From: Gammaproteobacteria bacterium
GTDB taxonomy: Bacteria; Pseudomonadota; Gammaproteobacteria; SZUA-152
Assembly (NCBI GenBank): GCA_021647705.1
Contig: JAKIUF010000046.1
Location: 1 to 36,391, forward strand
DNA length: 36,391 bases
Reading direction: 5' to 3'
Part shown: piece after piece, positions 18,057-26,664 of the stretch
How the letters are laid out: every line of letters begins with the position of its first letter
Position numbering within the stretch: the first letter of the stretch is position 1
Translations under genes and position numbers: made by a program
Notes under the pieces: generated by a model
Database searches by the model: none
What the model was told of the DNA's origin: nothing
What the model saw: only the letters and a program-made list of their open reading frames with translations

Positions 18057-19568
18057 ATGTTGGTGGTTTTGCGCCGGACCAATAATGGCTATATGTGGTT
18101 ATGTGCTCAGTTTTTGGCGGCTGTCCTGTTGGTTTTGATATCTGCACCTACGTTTGCAGTACAGTTATCGTTTGAGTCTTCTCTAGAGATCAGGGAAACT
18201 TACACAGATAATGTGACCTTTAGTGACCCAGGGAAAGAGGATTTTATCACTGAGGTTAATCCAAGTTTAGCATTACAGGCTGATGGCAACAGATTAAATG
18301 CCAGCGTTGGATATACATTACAAAATATTTTTTATGCGAAAGAGTCGCGTCGAGATACCCGATTTCATAATTTGGCAGCTGATGCAACGGCAGAATTGAT
18401 GAAAGATTTTGCTTTTCTGAACCTGAAGGCCAGCGATTCGCAGCGAGTGATTTCACCCTCCGGCGGGTTACCGCTGGATAATCTCAATGCGGTTAATCGC
18501 ACCGATGTTTCTGCCCGGAGTATCAAACCATACTTTAAAAAACGTTTCGGAGGGAAAGCGGAAGGATCAGCTAGTTACTCGTATGAAACGTTGACCTATG
18601 AGGGGGAGGCATTGGATGCAGAAATCGAAACAGTGACTGCTAACCTTGATAGTGGTCCTTCTTTTCGGCGTATGTCCTGGTCGTTAAGTTATTCGCAAAA
18701 AACGACAAAAAGAGAAGAAACAAGTAATTACAGCAGAGAGTCATTTGCTCTCCAGGCGAGTTATCAAATCAATAAAAAACTGGGTGTACTGTTTCGCGCT
18801 GGTAATGAGCGCAACGACCTCGCGACGCCCCAAAACCAGGGTTTTCGGAATGGTTCCTATTATGCCTCTGGTATCAGCATTACACCGCATTCAACATTTC
18901 GGATAGATTTATTGTCAGGAAACCGGTTGGATTCAGCATTCGTTTCCTGGGCTCCCACGCGCCGAAGCGCGCTGGATGTTTCGTGGAGAAACCAAAAAGT
19001 AGGGTTGAATCCGGGCAAGGTCTGGCAAGGAGCTCTTCGAGTGATTAATCGACGCGTGACTTGGCGCGCCAGTTATCTTGAAGATACTACTTCGGTACAG
19101 GGTTTGCAGAGTTTGGGCTCAGGCTCTCAAGGTGCTCAATCCGCTAATTTATCTTCCTCAGCACTTCCTTTGTCTAACGAGCTTTTTTTGCGCAAACGTG
19201 CGCAAATGGACTTTGGATACAAAACAGCAAAAAGCCTTATTAGTGCCACCTTGTATGACGAACGCAGGGAGTTACTTGTGAGCAACGACAATCAGCAGCT
19301 ACGTGGAGGGACTGTTTCCTGGCGCTGGCGCTTTGCTGCTCGCACCACCATGTTGCTGCGTTTTCGAGGCTTGAAAAGCGAATATCCTGATGGTACTGGT
19401 GGCCGTGTGGGTGCAAATCTTCGCAGTACAGATATCAACTTTTCTCGGAAAATGGGGCGAAGCGTGGAAGGGAGTGTAATGGCCCGAAGCACATCCCAGG
19501 ATGGTCTGGCTGGTGGACGAAGTTACGATGAAAAAAGACTCAGCGTTGGTGTGAAGTGGGGGTTTTAA
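18057..19568 (+). CDS. PEP-CTERM system-associated outer-membrane beta-barrel (TIGR03016-like)
   Basis: The frame is open from an ATG at 18006; I place the start at 18057. A start there gives MLVVLRRTNNGYMW and then a hydrophobic core ending APTFA, a normal signal peptide with two arginines. A start at 18093 (MWLCAQF) is also possible and best matches the aligned wzz leader; 18006 lies inside the predicted promoter. The mature protein, about 470 residues, has alternating polar/hydrophobic strands, many aromatic residues, and a C-terminal ...SVGVKWGF with the terminal Phe of outer-membrane barrels. The family accompanies XrtA-type exopolysaccharide loci and is a candidate outer-membrane porin or secretin-like exit for the polymer; its exact role is not established. 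It sits between the kinase and wecB genes. Confidence 0.85.
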   Translation: MLVVLRRTNNGYMWLCAQFLAAVLLVLISAPTFAVQLSFESSLEIRETYTDNVTFSDPGKEDFITEVNPSLALQADGNRLNASVGYTLQNIFYAKESRRDTRFHNLAADATAELMKDFAFLNLKASDSQRVISPSGGLPLDNLNAVNRTDVSARSIKPYFKKRFGGKAEGSASYSYETLTYEGEALDAEIETVTANLDSGPSFRRMSWSLSYSQKTTKREETSNYSRESFALQASYQINKKLGVLFRAGNERNDLATPQNQGFRNGSYYASGISITPHSTFRIDLLSGNRLDSAFVSWAPTRRSALDVSWRNQKVGLNPGKVWQGALRVINRRVTWRASYLEDTTSVQGLQSLGSGSQGAQSANLSSSALPLSNELFLRKRAQMDFGYKTAKSLISATLYDERRELLVSNDNQQLRGGTVSWRWRFAARTTMLLRFRGLKSEYPDGTGGRVGANLRSTDINFSRKMGRSVEGSVMARSTSQDGLAGGRSYDEKRLSVGVKWGF

Positions 19569-19648
19569 CGTTTGCCACTGGTTTGCTTGACCCTGCTGAT
19601 CTCCAACGATAATCAGTATAATAAATTTACAAAAAGGAAATCTCTGTC

Positions 19649-20785
19649 ATGAATACCTCCACGATTATGTGCGTGGTTGGCGCCCGGCCCAACTTCATGA
19701 AAATCGCACCGGTTATGCGGGCATTGAAAGCATCATCCACCCTGAAACCTTGTCTGGTACACACCGGCCAACACTATGATGCGGCAATGAAACATGCCTT
19801 TTTTGATCAGCTGGATATTCCTGAGCCGGATGTAGACTTGGAAGTAGGGTCGGGGACACACGCAGTGCAAACCGCGGAAATTATGCTGCGGTTTGAGCCT
19901 GTGCTGGACGAATATAAACCGGCAGCGATTCTGGTGGTGGGTGATGTTAATTCCACCATTGCTTGTTCGCTGGTCGCGGCAAAGAAGGGGATACCCGTTA
20001 TTCATGTGGAAGCGGGCCTGCGTAGCTATGATCGGGAAATGCCCGAAGAGATTAACCGGGTACTCACGGATCAAATTTCCGATTTACTTTTTATTACTGA
20101 ATCGGATGCGGTTGCCAACCTTGAACGGGAAGGGATTGATCGTACCCGGGTCCATTTTGTGGGTAACGTGATGATCGACACATTGCGTCATCAGTTGGAC
20201 AGTGCCACGTTGCCGGAAAAGACCTTGTCACAGGTGGCAAACAGTGAGGCGGTATTAGAAAACGGTTATGCCTTGTTGACATTGCATCGGCCGTCCAATG
20301 TGGACGATCCAGACATTCTTGAGCGTTTGTTGAAAACCATGCAAACCATCAGCACTCAATTGCCCATTGTGTTTCCCGTTCACCCCCGAACTCAGGCTTG
20401 CATCGAAAAAGCCGGGTTGGGTGATATACTGGACGCTGCCGCTATTACCCAATTAACTCCGCTGGGTTATAAGGAAATGCTGGGACTGATGGCCAACGCC
20501 CGTATGGTGTTGACGGACTCCGGGGGAATTCAGGAAGAGACCACCGCGTTAGGCGTTCCGTGTATTACACTGCGTGAAAATACAGAGAGGCCCATTACCG
20601 TTGAGCAGGGCACTAATACCATTGTAGGAACCGATCCTGAAGCAATTTTGGCAGCGTTCAATGAAACAATGGAAACTGGCGGGAAGGCGGGACAGGTACC
20701 GGACAAATGGGATGGTAAAGCGGCTCAGCGCATTATCGATGTTATCGAAAACTGGCTGAATACGGCCACCCCTCATCAGAGATGA
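19649..20785 (+). CDS. wecB: Non-hydrolysing UDP-N-acetylglucosamine 2-epimerase
   Basis: The product has 378 residues and the GT-B fold of the WecB family. Recognisable blocks are VVGARPNFMKIAPV at the N-terminus, the substrate region HTGQHYD, VVGDVNSTIACSL, HVEAGLRSYDREMPEEINR (with the conserved acidic and arginine residues), TLHRPSNVD, and LTDSGGIQEETTALGVPCITLRENTERP near the C-terminus. The enzyme interconverts UDP-GlcNAc and UDP-ManNAc in the cytoplasm. It is preceded by an AAAGGAAA ribosome site. In this cluster it would give ManNAc-type precursors, which the TviB-type dehydrogenase at 3400-4677 could oxidise. The deacetylase gene begins 4 bp after its stop. Confidence 0.95.
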   Translation: MNTSTIMCVVGARPNFMKIAPVMRALKASSTLKPCLVHTGQHYDAAMKHAFFDQLDIPEPDVDLEVGSGTHAVQTAEIMLRFEPVLDEYKPAAILVVGDVNSTIACSLVAAKKGIPVIHVEAGLRSYDREMPEEINRVLTDQISDLLFITESDAVANLEREGIDRTRVHFVGNVMIDTLRHQLDSATLPEKTLSQVANSEAVLENGYALLTLHRPSNVDDPDILERLLKTMQTISTQLPIVFPVHPRTQACIEKAGLGDILDAAAITQLTPLGYKEMLGLMANARMVLTDSGGIQEETTALGVPCITLRENTERPITVEQGTNTIVGTDPEAILAAFNETMETGGKAGQVPDKWDGKAAQRIIDVIENWLNTATPHQR

Positions 20786-20789
20786 CCCA

Positions 20790-21632
20790 GTGACTCATCA
20801 TACAATTACCAACTCAATGACTGTAGACGTGGAAGATTATTTCCAGGTTTCCGCTTTTGAAAAAATTATTCCCCGCAGCGAATGGGACAACATTAGCGTA
20901 CGAGTAGAGAACAGTACCGAGCGGGTGCTTGATATGTTTGATGAGGCCGGTGTGAAAGGTACTTTTTTCATGTTGGGCTGGGTGGCGGAGCGTTACCCAG
21001 GGTTGGTGAAGCGTATTGTTGACGATGGTCATGAGTTAGCCAGCCATGGTTATTCGCACATACGTGTTGTTAATCAAAAGCCACAAGAATTTTTTGAGGA
21101 CATTGTACGCACCAAAAAATTACTTGAAGATATGTCGGGTCAGGAAGTGCGTGGTTACCGTGCAGCAAGTTATTCTATCGGAGCCAAAAATCTGTGGGCA
21201 CTCGATAAATTAAAAGAAGCGGGTTACGTTTACAGCTCCAGCATTTATCCTATCAAACATGATTTGTATGGTATGCCGGAGGCACCGCGTTTTTCGTTTC
21301 GGCCTCGTGGCGATGACGGCATTCTTGAAGTTCCGGTGACTACGGTGGAAGTGTTGAATAAAAAGCTTCCTTGTGGCGGTGGCGGTTATTTCCGGCTTTA
21401 TCCCTATGCGGTTTCACGTATGGCCATGCGCAGAGTGAACCGGCATGATGGCCAGTCCGGTGTTTTTTATTTTCACCCCTGGGAAATTGATCCGGGACAG
21501 CCGCGCCAAAGAGGCATCAGCGCCAAAACACGATTTCGACATTACCTTAATCTTGGACGCATGGAAAAACGCTTGAAAAGATTGCTTAGGGATTTTCAGT
21601 GGGACCGGATGGATAAAGTATTTCTCGAATAA
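20790..21632 (+). CDS. XrtA-type polysaccharide deacetylase (NodB fold, DUF3473 tail)
   Basis: The product has 280 residues from a GTG at 20790, or about 271 from the ATG at 20817, which opens directly onto the family motif MTVDVEDYFQVSAFE. Metal-site residues are visible: the acidic motif D13-V-E-D16 and the His pair in HGYSH (His86 and His90). Later blocks are GYRAASYSIG (motif 3) and the DUF3473-type tail FYFHPWEIDPGQPR. The enzyme would remove N-acetyl groups from amino sugars of the polymer. It lacks a signal peptide, so it probably acts on lipid-linked intermediates at the cytoplasmic face, unlike exported deacetylases. The gene lies between wecB and the FemAB-like gene, the usual place in XrtA-type clusters. 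Confidence 0.93.
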   Translation: MTHHTITNSMTVDVEDYFQVSAFEKIIPRSEWDNISVRVENSTERVLDMFDEAGVKGTFFMLGWVAERYPGLVKRIVDDGHELASHGYSHIRVVNQKPQEFFEDIVRTKKLLEDMSGQEVRGYRAASYSIGAKNLWALDKLKEAGYVYSSSIYPIKHDLYGMPEAPRFSFRPRGDDGILEVPVTTVEVLNKKLPCGGGGYFRLYPYAVSRMAMRRVNRHDGQSGVFYFHPWEIDPGQPRQRGISAKTRFRHYLNLGRMEKRLKRLLRDFQWDRMDKVFLE

Positions 21633-21696
21633 AATACTTTTTCAGGCTAAGAAATAGAAAAATAAAATGAGATATTGCACAGGAGCAGGATAGGAC

Positions 21697-22764
21697 GTGT
21701 CGGAAACATCAATAGAAATAAAAGAACTGGAGAGTCAATCGGTACAGCGTTGGGACGCCTTTGTGGAGGCATGTCCCGAGGCCACGTTTTTTCATCGTGC
21801 GGGCTGGAAAAAAGCGATTGAAGTTGGCATGGGACATCGCGCCCATTTTTTGTATGCAGAGCGCAATGGCAACATCGAAGGTGTATTGCCGTTGGGACAT
21901 ATCAAAAGTTTCCTGTTTGGTAATGCGCTGATGTCTGCCCCCTTCTGTGTGTATGGCGGGATTGCCGCGCATTCGGATGCAGCACGGGTCGCGTTGCATC
22001 AAGCGGCAGAAAAACTGGCACATCGTCTTGGAGTCGATTATCTCGAAATGCGCAATGCACAGTTTGCCCAAACTGAATCACATGAATCACAATTGCCTAA
22101 TGAAAACTGGCTGGAAAAAGAACTGTATGTGACCTTCCGAAAAGAAATTGACCCCGACGCCGAAAAAAATCTGCTGTCCATTCCACGTAAACAACGGGCC
22201 GTTGTGCGTAAAGGAATCAAAGCGGAGCTGACCAGCGAAATAGATACGGATATTCATCGTTTTTACGATGCTTATGCGCAGAGCGTCAGAAACCTAGGGA
22301 CACCGGTGTTCCCCAAAAAGTTTTTCTCCGTACTGCGTGATGTGTTTGGAGAACATTGTGAAGTGCTAACGGTGGTCAAGGAGGGGCGGCTCATCAGCAG
22401 TGTGATGAGTTTTTATTTTCGCGATGAAGTGTTGCCTTATTATGGGGGCGGGACCAGTGAAGCACGCACCGTTAAAGGCAATGATTTTATGTATTGGGAG
22501 CTTATGCGACGAGCGGGTGAACGCGGCATTCGCATTTTCGATTATGGACGTAGCAAGATGGGCACCGGATCTTATAGCTTCAAGAAAAACTGGGGATTCG
22601 AGCCTGAGCCTCTGAAATATGAATATCTACTGGTGAAAGCAAACGAAATTCCAGATGTAAATCCATTAAATCCCAAATACCGGTTATTTATCAATGCCTG
22701 GAAACGGCTTCCGCTGCCTGTTTCAAAATTTGTCGGGCCATTTATTTCCCGCAATTTAGGATAG
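21697..22764 (+). CDS. FemAB-like, XrtA-system-associated acyl/aminoacyl transferase
   Basis: The product has 355 residues from a GTG at 21697, preceded by a strong AGGAGCAGGA. It has the double GNAT fold of FemAB-type proteins: N-terminal WDAFVEACPEATFFHRAGWKKAIE, a middle block LLSIPRKQRAVVRKG, and the C-terminal block YYGGGTSEARTVKGNDFMYWELMRRAGERGIRIFDYGRSKMGTGSYSF. These blocks are the distinctive ones of the FemAB family member found with PEP-CTERM/XrtA loci. No membrane helices are visible. The activity is probably transfer of an acyl or aminoacyl group to the polymer precursor, but no substrate is established. In most XrtA clusters the exosortase gene follows; here an acyltransferase does. 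Confidence 0.9.
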   Translation: MSETSIEIKELESQSVQRWDAFVEACPEATFFHRAGWKKAIEVGMGHRAHFLYAERNGNIEGVLPLGHIKSFLFGNALMSAPFCVYGGIAAHSDAARVALHQAAEKLAHRLGVDYLEMRNAQFAQTESHESQLPNENWLEKELYVTFRKEIDPDAEKNLLSIPRKQRAVVRKGIKAELTSEIDTDIHRFYDAYAQSVRNLGTPVFPKKFFSVLRDVFGEHCEVLTVVKEGRLISSVMSFYFRDEVLPYYGGGTSEARTVKGNDFMYWELMRRAGERGIRIFDYGRSKMGTGSYSFKKNWGFEPEPLKYEYLLVKANEIPDVNPLNPKYRLFINAWKRLPLPVSKFVGPFISRNLG

Positions 22765-22831
22765 TACATTGTCAAGGCTGTTTTAACGGACTCAGTGTTC
22801 TACACGTTGTTTATGGTTATAAGGAGATATT

Positions 22832-23827
22832 TTGTATTTAGGCTATATTCACTATTTTAGAGCCTTGGCTATTTTTTTTATTGTTGCCGGCCATTCCATA
22901 GATATTTTCACTTGGGAAAATAGCGAAAATATAGAAAGAATTCTCAGGGTATACATATCCAATGGTAGCGTATTATTTGTATTTATTGCGGGCTACTTAT
23001 TTCAGCATTTATCACATAAATATGAAATCAAAAAATATTACAAATCAAAATTCAAGAATGTTCTAGTCCCTTACTTTTTAATTTCTATTCCCGCTATATT
23101 TGTTTTTGTAACCGTTATGGAGAGAGAAACCATGTGGCTTGGGTTTTATGATAACCCGACATGGTTACAGGTGGTTTTGTTTTATCTGACGGGTAAACAT
23201 CTTGCCCCATTGTGGTTTATTCCGATGATTGCTATTTTTTACCTTATAGCACCTCTGCTCATCAAAGTTGATAAGGGTAATGCAATTTATTATGGTATGC
23301 CTGTTTTTATAATTTTGTCTTGCATTTTTGGCAGAGGAGACCTTCCAAATATAAACTTTATCCATTTTTTCTCTGTTTATCTTCTTGGTATGGCCTGTAG
23401 TAAATACAAAGATGAATTAAATTCTATTTTTGAAAAATCTCGCTTCTTATGTATTACATTCGCAATAGTTGTTGTATTAGGGTTGATTGAATTATTTTTT
23501 ATTGAAAGCACAATGAGCTATGTCAATTATCTGCAAAAAATCACCATGTCAGTTTTCTTTCTTGGATTGCTTATCAGGTATAATTCGAATCTTAAATCCA
23601 AGCTTGTCAGTGTGATTGCAAATACCAGCTTTGGAATATTTTTTATTCATTCATACATCATTACTGGAAGTAAATTATCATATAAAGAGATTTTAGGTGC
23701 ATTGCCACAAGGCAACCTGTTTGTATATTTATTAGCAGCAATTGCGACGCTTCTTGTTTGTACCGCAGCTATTTTATTAATAAAGAAGATTTCCGGGCGC
23801 AACAGTAGATATCTAGTGGGCAGCTAA
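22832..23827 (+). CDS. Membrane acyltransferase, acyltransferase-3 family
   Basis: The product has 331 residues and about ten hydrophobic segments. The opening YLGYIHYFRALAIFFIVAGHS is the usual acyltransferase-3 start, with Arg in helix 1 and the catalytic-type His of AGHS. The start is a TTG at 22832 with AAGGAGA four to five bases upstream. Such enzymes O-acetylate or otherwise acylate sugars across the inner membrane. The base composition is clearly richer in A and T than its neighbours, which suggests later acquisition. It closes the plus-strand exopolysaccharide cluster, in the position where exosortase and glycosyltransferases are found in typical loci. The 137 bp after it contain no strong terminator. 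Confidence 0.88.
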   Translation: MYLGYIHYFRALAIFFIVAGHSIDIFTWENSENIERILRVYISNGSVLFVFIAGYLFQHLSHKYEIKKYYKSKFKNVLVPYFLISIPAIFVFVTVMERETMWLGFYDNPTWLQVVLFYLTGKHLAPLWFIPMIAIFYLIAPLLIKVDKGNAIYYGMPVFIILSCIFGRGDLPNINFIHFFSVYLLGMACSKYKDELNSIFEKSRFLCITFAIVVVLGLIELFFIESTMSYVNYLQKITMSVFFLGLLIRYNSNLKSKLVSVIANTSFGIFFIHSYIITGSKLSYKEILGALPQGNLFVYLLAAIATLLVCTAAILLIKKISGRNSRYLVGS

Positions 23828-23964
23828 AAAGTGAATGCGCACTAAGTTCGAACGCGCTCTTCTCCTTATGAATTGGCTTCCCAGCTTCAGCCCGTCTTCG
23901 TCCATTTTTTAATCAGAACGAAAGAATATGCACTAAAACCGGGAAGTTATTTCATGCATGTTTC

Positions 23965-26322
23965 TTAGTTAGTCACAGGCATGACATCAATGTTTTGATC
24001 TGTTATAGAGATATCGCCACGACCGTTGTAACCGTAATACCACCATGGGTAGGGCTGTGGTGGAAAAACAATGCTTCCCAGAGTCGTTGATAAGTCCTTG
24101 GTTGAAGCAGCTTTTAGTCCTATGTCTGAAATGGTATAGAGATAAACGTTTTCAGCATCCGTCATCACTACTGAACGGCGTGGTGCTGCCCATTGAACGT
24201 ACCAGCCATTGTCACAATCCTCCGTATGAGGATAAATCAGTGGCGAATCATCTGGGCGACAATAATAATCAAATGCCAAATCTGAATGATCTACCCTGCC
24301 TAACTCTTTAAAGCCGGATGCTAAGGTGATTTCGTAAGCCACAACGCCACTGAAATATTCTTTGGAAGAGTGGGGCGATATTTGCAGAGGTATGGCTAAC
24401 AGATTGGCCGGTTTATAAAAAGTAAATGCTTTGTGGTCATATTCGGCAGCACTCCAGGACCAGCTTTGAGGTACATCCGGTGTGAATTTATGGATCACCT
24501 TTGGTTCACTCATATCGCTAACATCAACCAATTGCAGTTGCATGCCATTACCGACGCCGATGCCACCTTCACCACCTACGCGGCCAATAGTGACAAGATG
24601 CTTGTCATCATAGGGATGCATGTAACTACTGAAGCCCGGAATAGTGAGTTCGCCTGTTAGTACAGGGGAGGTTGGGTTACTCAGGTCAAAGGAAAATAAA
24701 GGGTCAACATTTCGAAAGGTAACCACAAAACCGCGTTCACCCATAAAACGTGCGCTTCGAATATTTTCATTGGGTGCAAAATTACGGACTTCGCCTACGA
24801 TGTTGAGTAGACCATCGCCATTGTCGCCCAGCACGGATAAATGATTCGTTTGCACACGTTGCCAGTCAGGAGTGTCACTGTCGTCGTCAACCCGCAAAAA
24901 ATCATCTTGAGTGGTCGCAATGCGTAATATGTTTTTACCGTCATATTCGTATTCACTCAAACTGAACTGATTGTTGATATACCCGTCCACACGACCTGTG
25001 GCGACATAATTTGGCGCATCTTTTGAAATGGCAAATTTATAAATCGCTGATTGGGAGGTTGGACGTTCGTTGTTGGGAAGTATCCACCACCAGTTCCGAC
25101 TGTTTTCAACAAGATAGAGATTGCTTTTGCTGGCATAGACGATGTGGCTATTATTAATAATGCCGGTCGCTGCCAGATTAGAGCCGTCAGTGTCTATGCT
25201 GGTTATAATCTGTAACCCAAGGCTCATATTAACTTCAGGGTGATTGATGTTATTACAGGCAAGATACGGAATAGGTTCGAATGTATCATCAGTTATACGT
25301 CTGGCATCCGGCAAATAATTCGCAGGATCAAGGGTGCTGATAATATTGTCAATTTTGTCACCTAGTTTTTTTTGTGCCTGTATCACATCGGGATTATTTT
25401 CGACGTCGCCATCAGGTGTGTCGCATTTAACCGTATTGACGGTATCGATAAATGTTTTTTGTAAATCGATAAACTCGGGGTCAGTATGCAGCGCGGCAGT
25501 CTGTAAATAATGATTGGACACCAAGTGTAAACGGTTCTCAATCCGGCGTCCTTCCCGGAAATAGCCGCGCATTTGAATCTGCTCAATGATCTCAGGTTTG
25601 TTTGGCGTGGAAACGTCATAAAAGATAGCGGTGGTGTAATCATTGTCAGGTCGCGGATAGACCACAGTCAGGCTTTCATCGGTTCGTGAAGGTGTGTCGG
25701 TAATGTAATAAGGTTCATCATGCCGGGCTAAAATGGTGACCCGCTGGTTTTCTTTGTCAAGAAAGAGGTTTAAGCCACGTGCTCCCAAGTCTATTTTAGC
25801 CAGTGTGCTTAAGTCGTGAGGAGGAAACCCCTTCGCGATAATAAAGTGCCGACCGCTAAGAATGTACATATTGCCTTGTTGGTCTGTTTTGACAATATCA
25901 CCCTCATTGACACCTGCTACCTGATTGTTTGTATCAGAAACATCGCTGGGTGTGGCCGGAGAGTCATTGGGTGCATCGCCGGATAAACCGACTTCATCAC
26001 TAACGCCGGGCGCACCCGCACCGGGCAAGCCGGGTTCGAACCTGCCGCCGTCTGAAGGGCAGCTATAATAATTGTGACGTGGGACGGATGCATAACGTTT
26101 GATTAATGACGTGGTTATGTAATTTTTTAATTCATCGCAATCATTGACCTGTTGCAGGCGCAAGGCGGCTAATGGAACACGCTGTATTAATTTTTCCGAC
26201 GAAGATTGCGAGTCTGTAGGACTGGAATTGTCGCTGGAACAGGCGGCTGTTAATAATACCAAAATGAGCAATCCTGGCCATTTGTGCCATGCTACATAAT
26301 GTGTGTTTTTTCTGAACAGCAT
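23965..26322 (-). CDS. Exported beta-propeller lipoprotein (COG4880-like)
   Basis: The product has 785 residues. The N-terminus has a hydrophobic core ending LTAAC with Cys28 as the probable lipid anchor, then a low-complexity Ser/Thr/Asp linker. After LQQVNDCDELKNYI and a Gly/Pro-rich spacer (residues about 95-125), the sequence shows GVNEGDIVKTDQQGNMYILSGRHF, which is the characteristic start of the C-terminal beta-propeller found in these secreted proteins. The repeats contain many YDVSTPNKPEII / VDVSDMSEPKVI type blades. Cysteines recur near 299, 353 and the C-terminal YYCRPDD region. The function of this family is not known. The gene is convergent with the acyltransferase gene and divergent from hipBA. 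A GAGGG ribosome site precedes the ATG. Confidence 0.88.
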   Translation of the reverse strand: MLFRKNTHYVAWHKWPGLLILVLLTAACSSDNSSPTDSQSSSEKLIQRVPLAALRLQQVNDCDELKNYITTSLIKRYASVPRHNYYSCPSDGGRFEPGLPGAGAPGVSDEVGLSGDAPNDSPATPSDVSDTNNQVAGVNEGDIVKTDQQGNMYILSGRHFIIAKGFPPHDLSTLAKIDLGARGLNLFLDKENQRVTILARHDEPYYITDTPSRTDESLTVVYPRPDNDYTTAIFYDVSTPNKPEIIEQIQMRGYFREGRRIENRLHLVSNHYLQTAALHTDPEFIDLQKTFIDTVNTVKCDTPDGDVENNPDVIQAQKKLGDKIDNIISTLDPANYLPDARRITDDTFEPIPYLACNNINHPEVNMSLGLQIITSIDTDGSNLAATGIINNSHIVYASKSNLYLVENSRNWWWILPNNERPTSQSAIYKFAISKDAPNYVATGRVDGYINNQFSLSEYEYDGKNILRIATTQDDFLRVDDDSDTPDWQRVQTNHLSVLGDNGDGLLNIVGEVRNFAPNENIRSARFMGERGFVVTFRNVDPLFSFDLSNPTSPVLTGELTIPGFSSYMHPYDDKHLVTIGRVGGEGGIGVGNGMQLQLVDVSDMSEPKVIHKFTPDVPQSWSWSAAEYDHKAFTFYKPANLLAIPLQISPHSSKEYFSGVVAYEITLASGFKELGRVDHSDLAFDYYCRPDDSPLIYPHTEDCDNGWYVQWAAPRRSVVMTDAENVYLYTISDIGLKAASTKDLSTTLGSIVFPPQPYPWWYYGYNGRGDISITDQNIDVMPVTN

Positions 26323-26664
26323 GCGATTTCCCTCGTTGAATATGACGTTATTATTTTGTTCAGCATGGCTCTGTGTGTTCTTCTGGAGCCTGCAATATTT
26401 TTTTGTGAATACACGGTAATTAACGCTTAACCCTATAAAAAAGGTTCATTTAATTTTTCAATATTGGGTATTCAGAAGAAGCGTAGTGGGGGAGGTATAC
26501 ACATGCTCCTGATGGCTCAATAGGCCGACGGGGTATGTGATGCATGAGAAAATGACGAATGGGCAATAAATGCTGTTCGTGCGGGTGGGTACAAGGAATT
26601 CCCGACGTAGAGGACATTACTTTGCTCGCATCGTACTTAATTTTGGTATTCTTTATTTGATAAT
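26323..26664. other. Intergenic region without a recognisable gene
   Basis: The 342 bases between the beta-propeller gene start and the hipBA operators contain no convincing coding frame. The longest frame (26450-26701, minus) has a composition unlike neighbouring proteins and no ribosome site, and it runs into the operator array. The promoter of the leftward propeller gene must lie here but I cannot define it. Confidence 0.5.
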
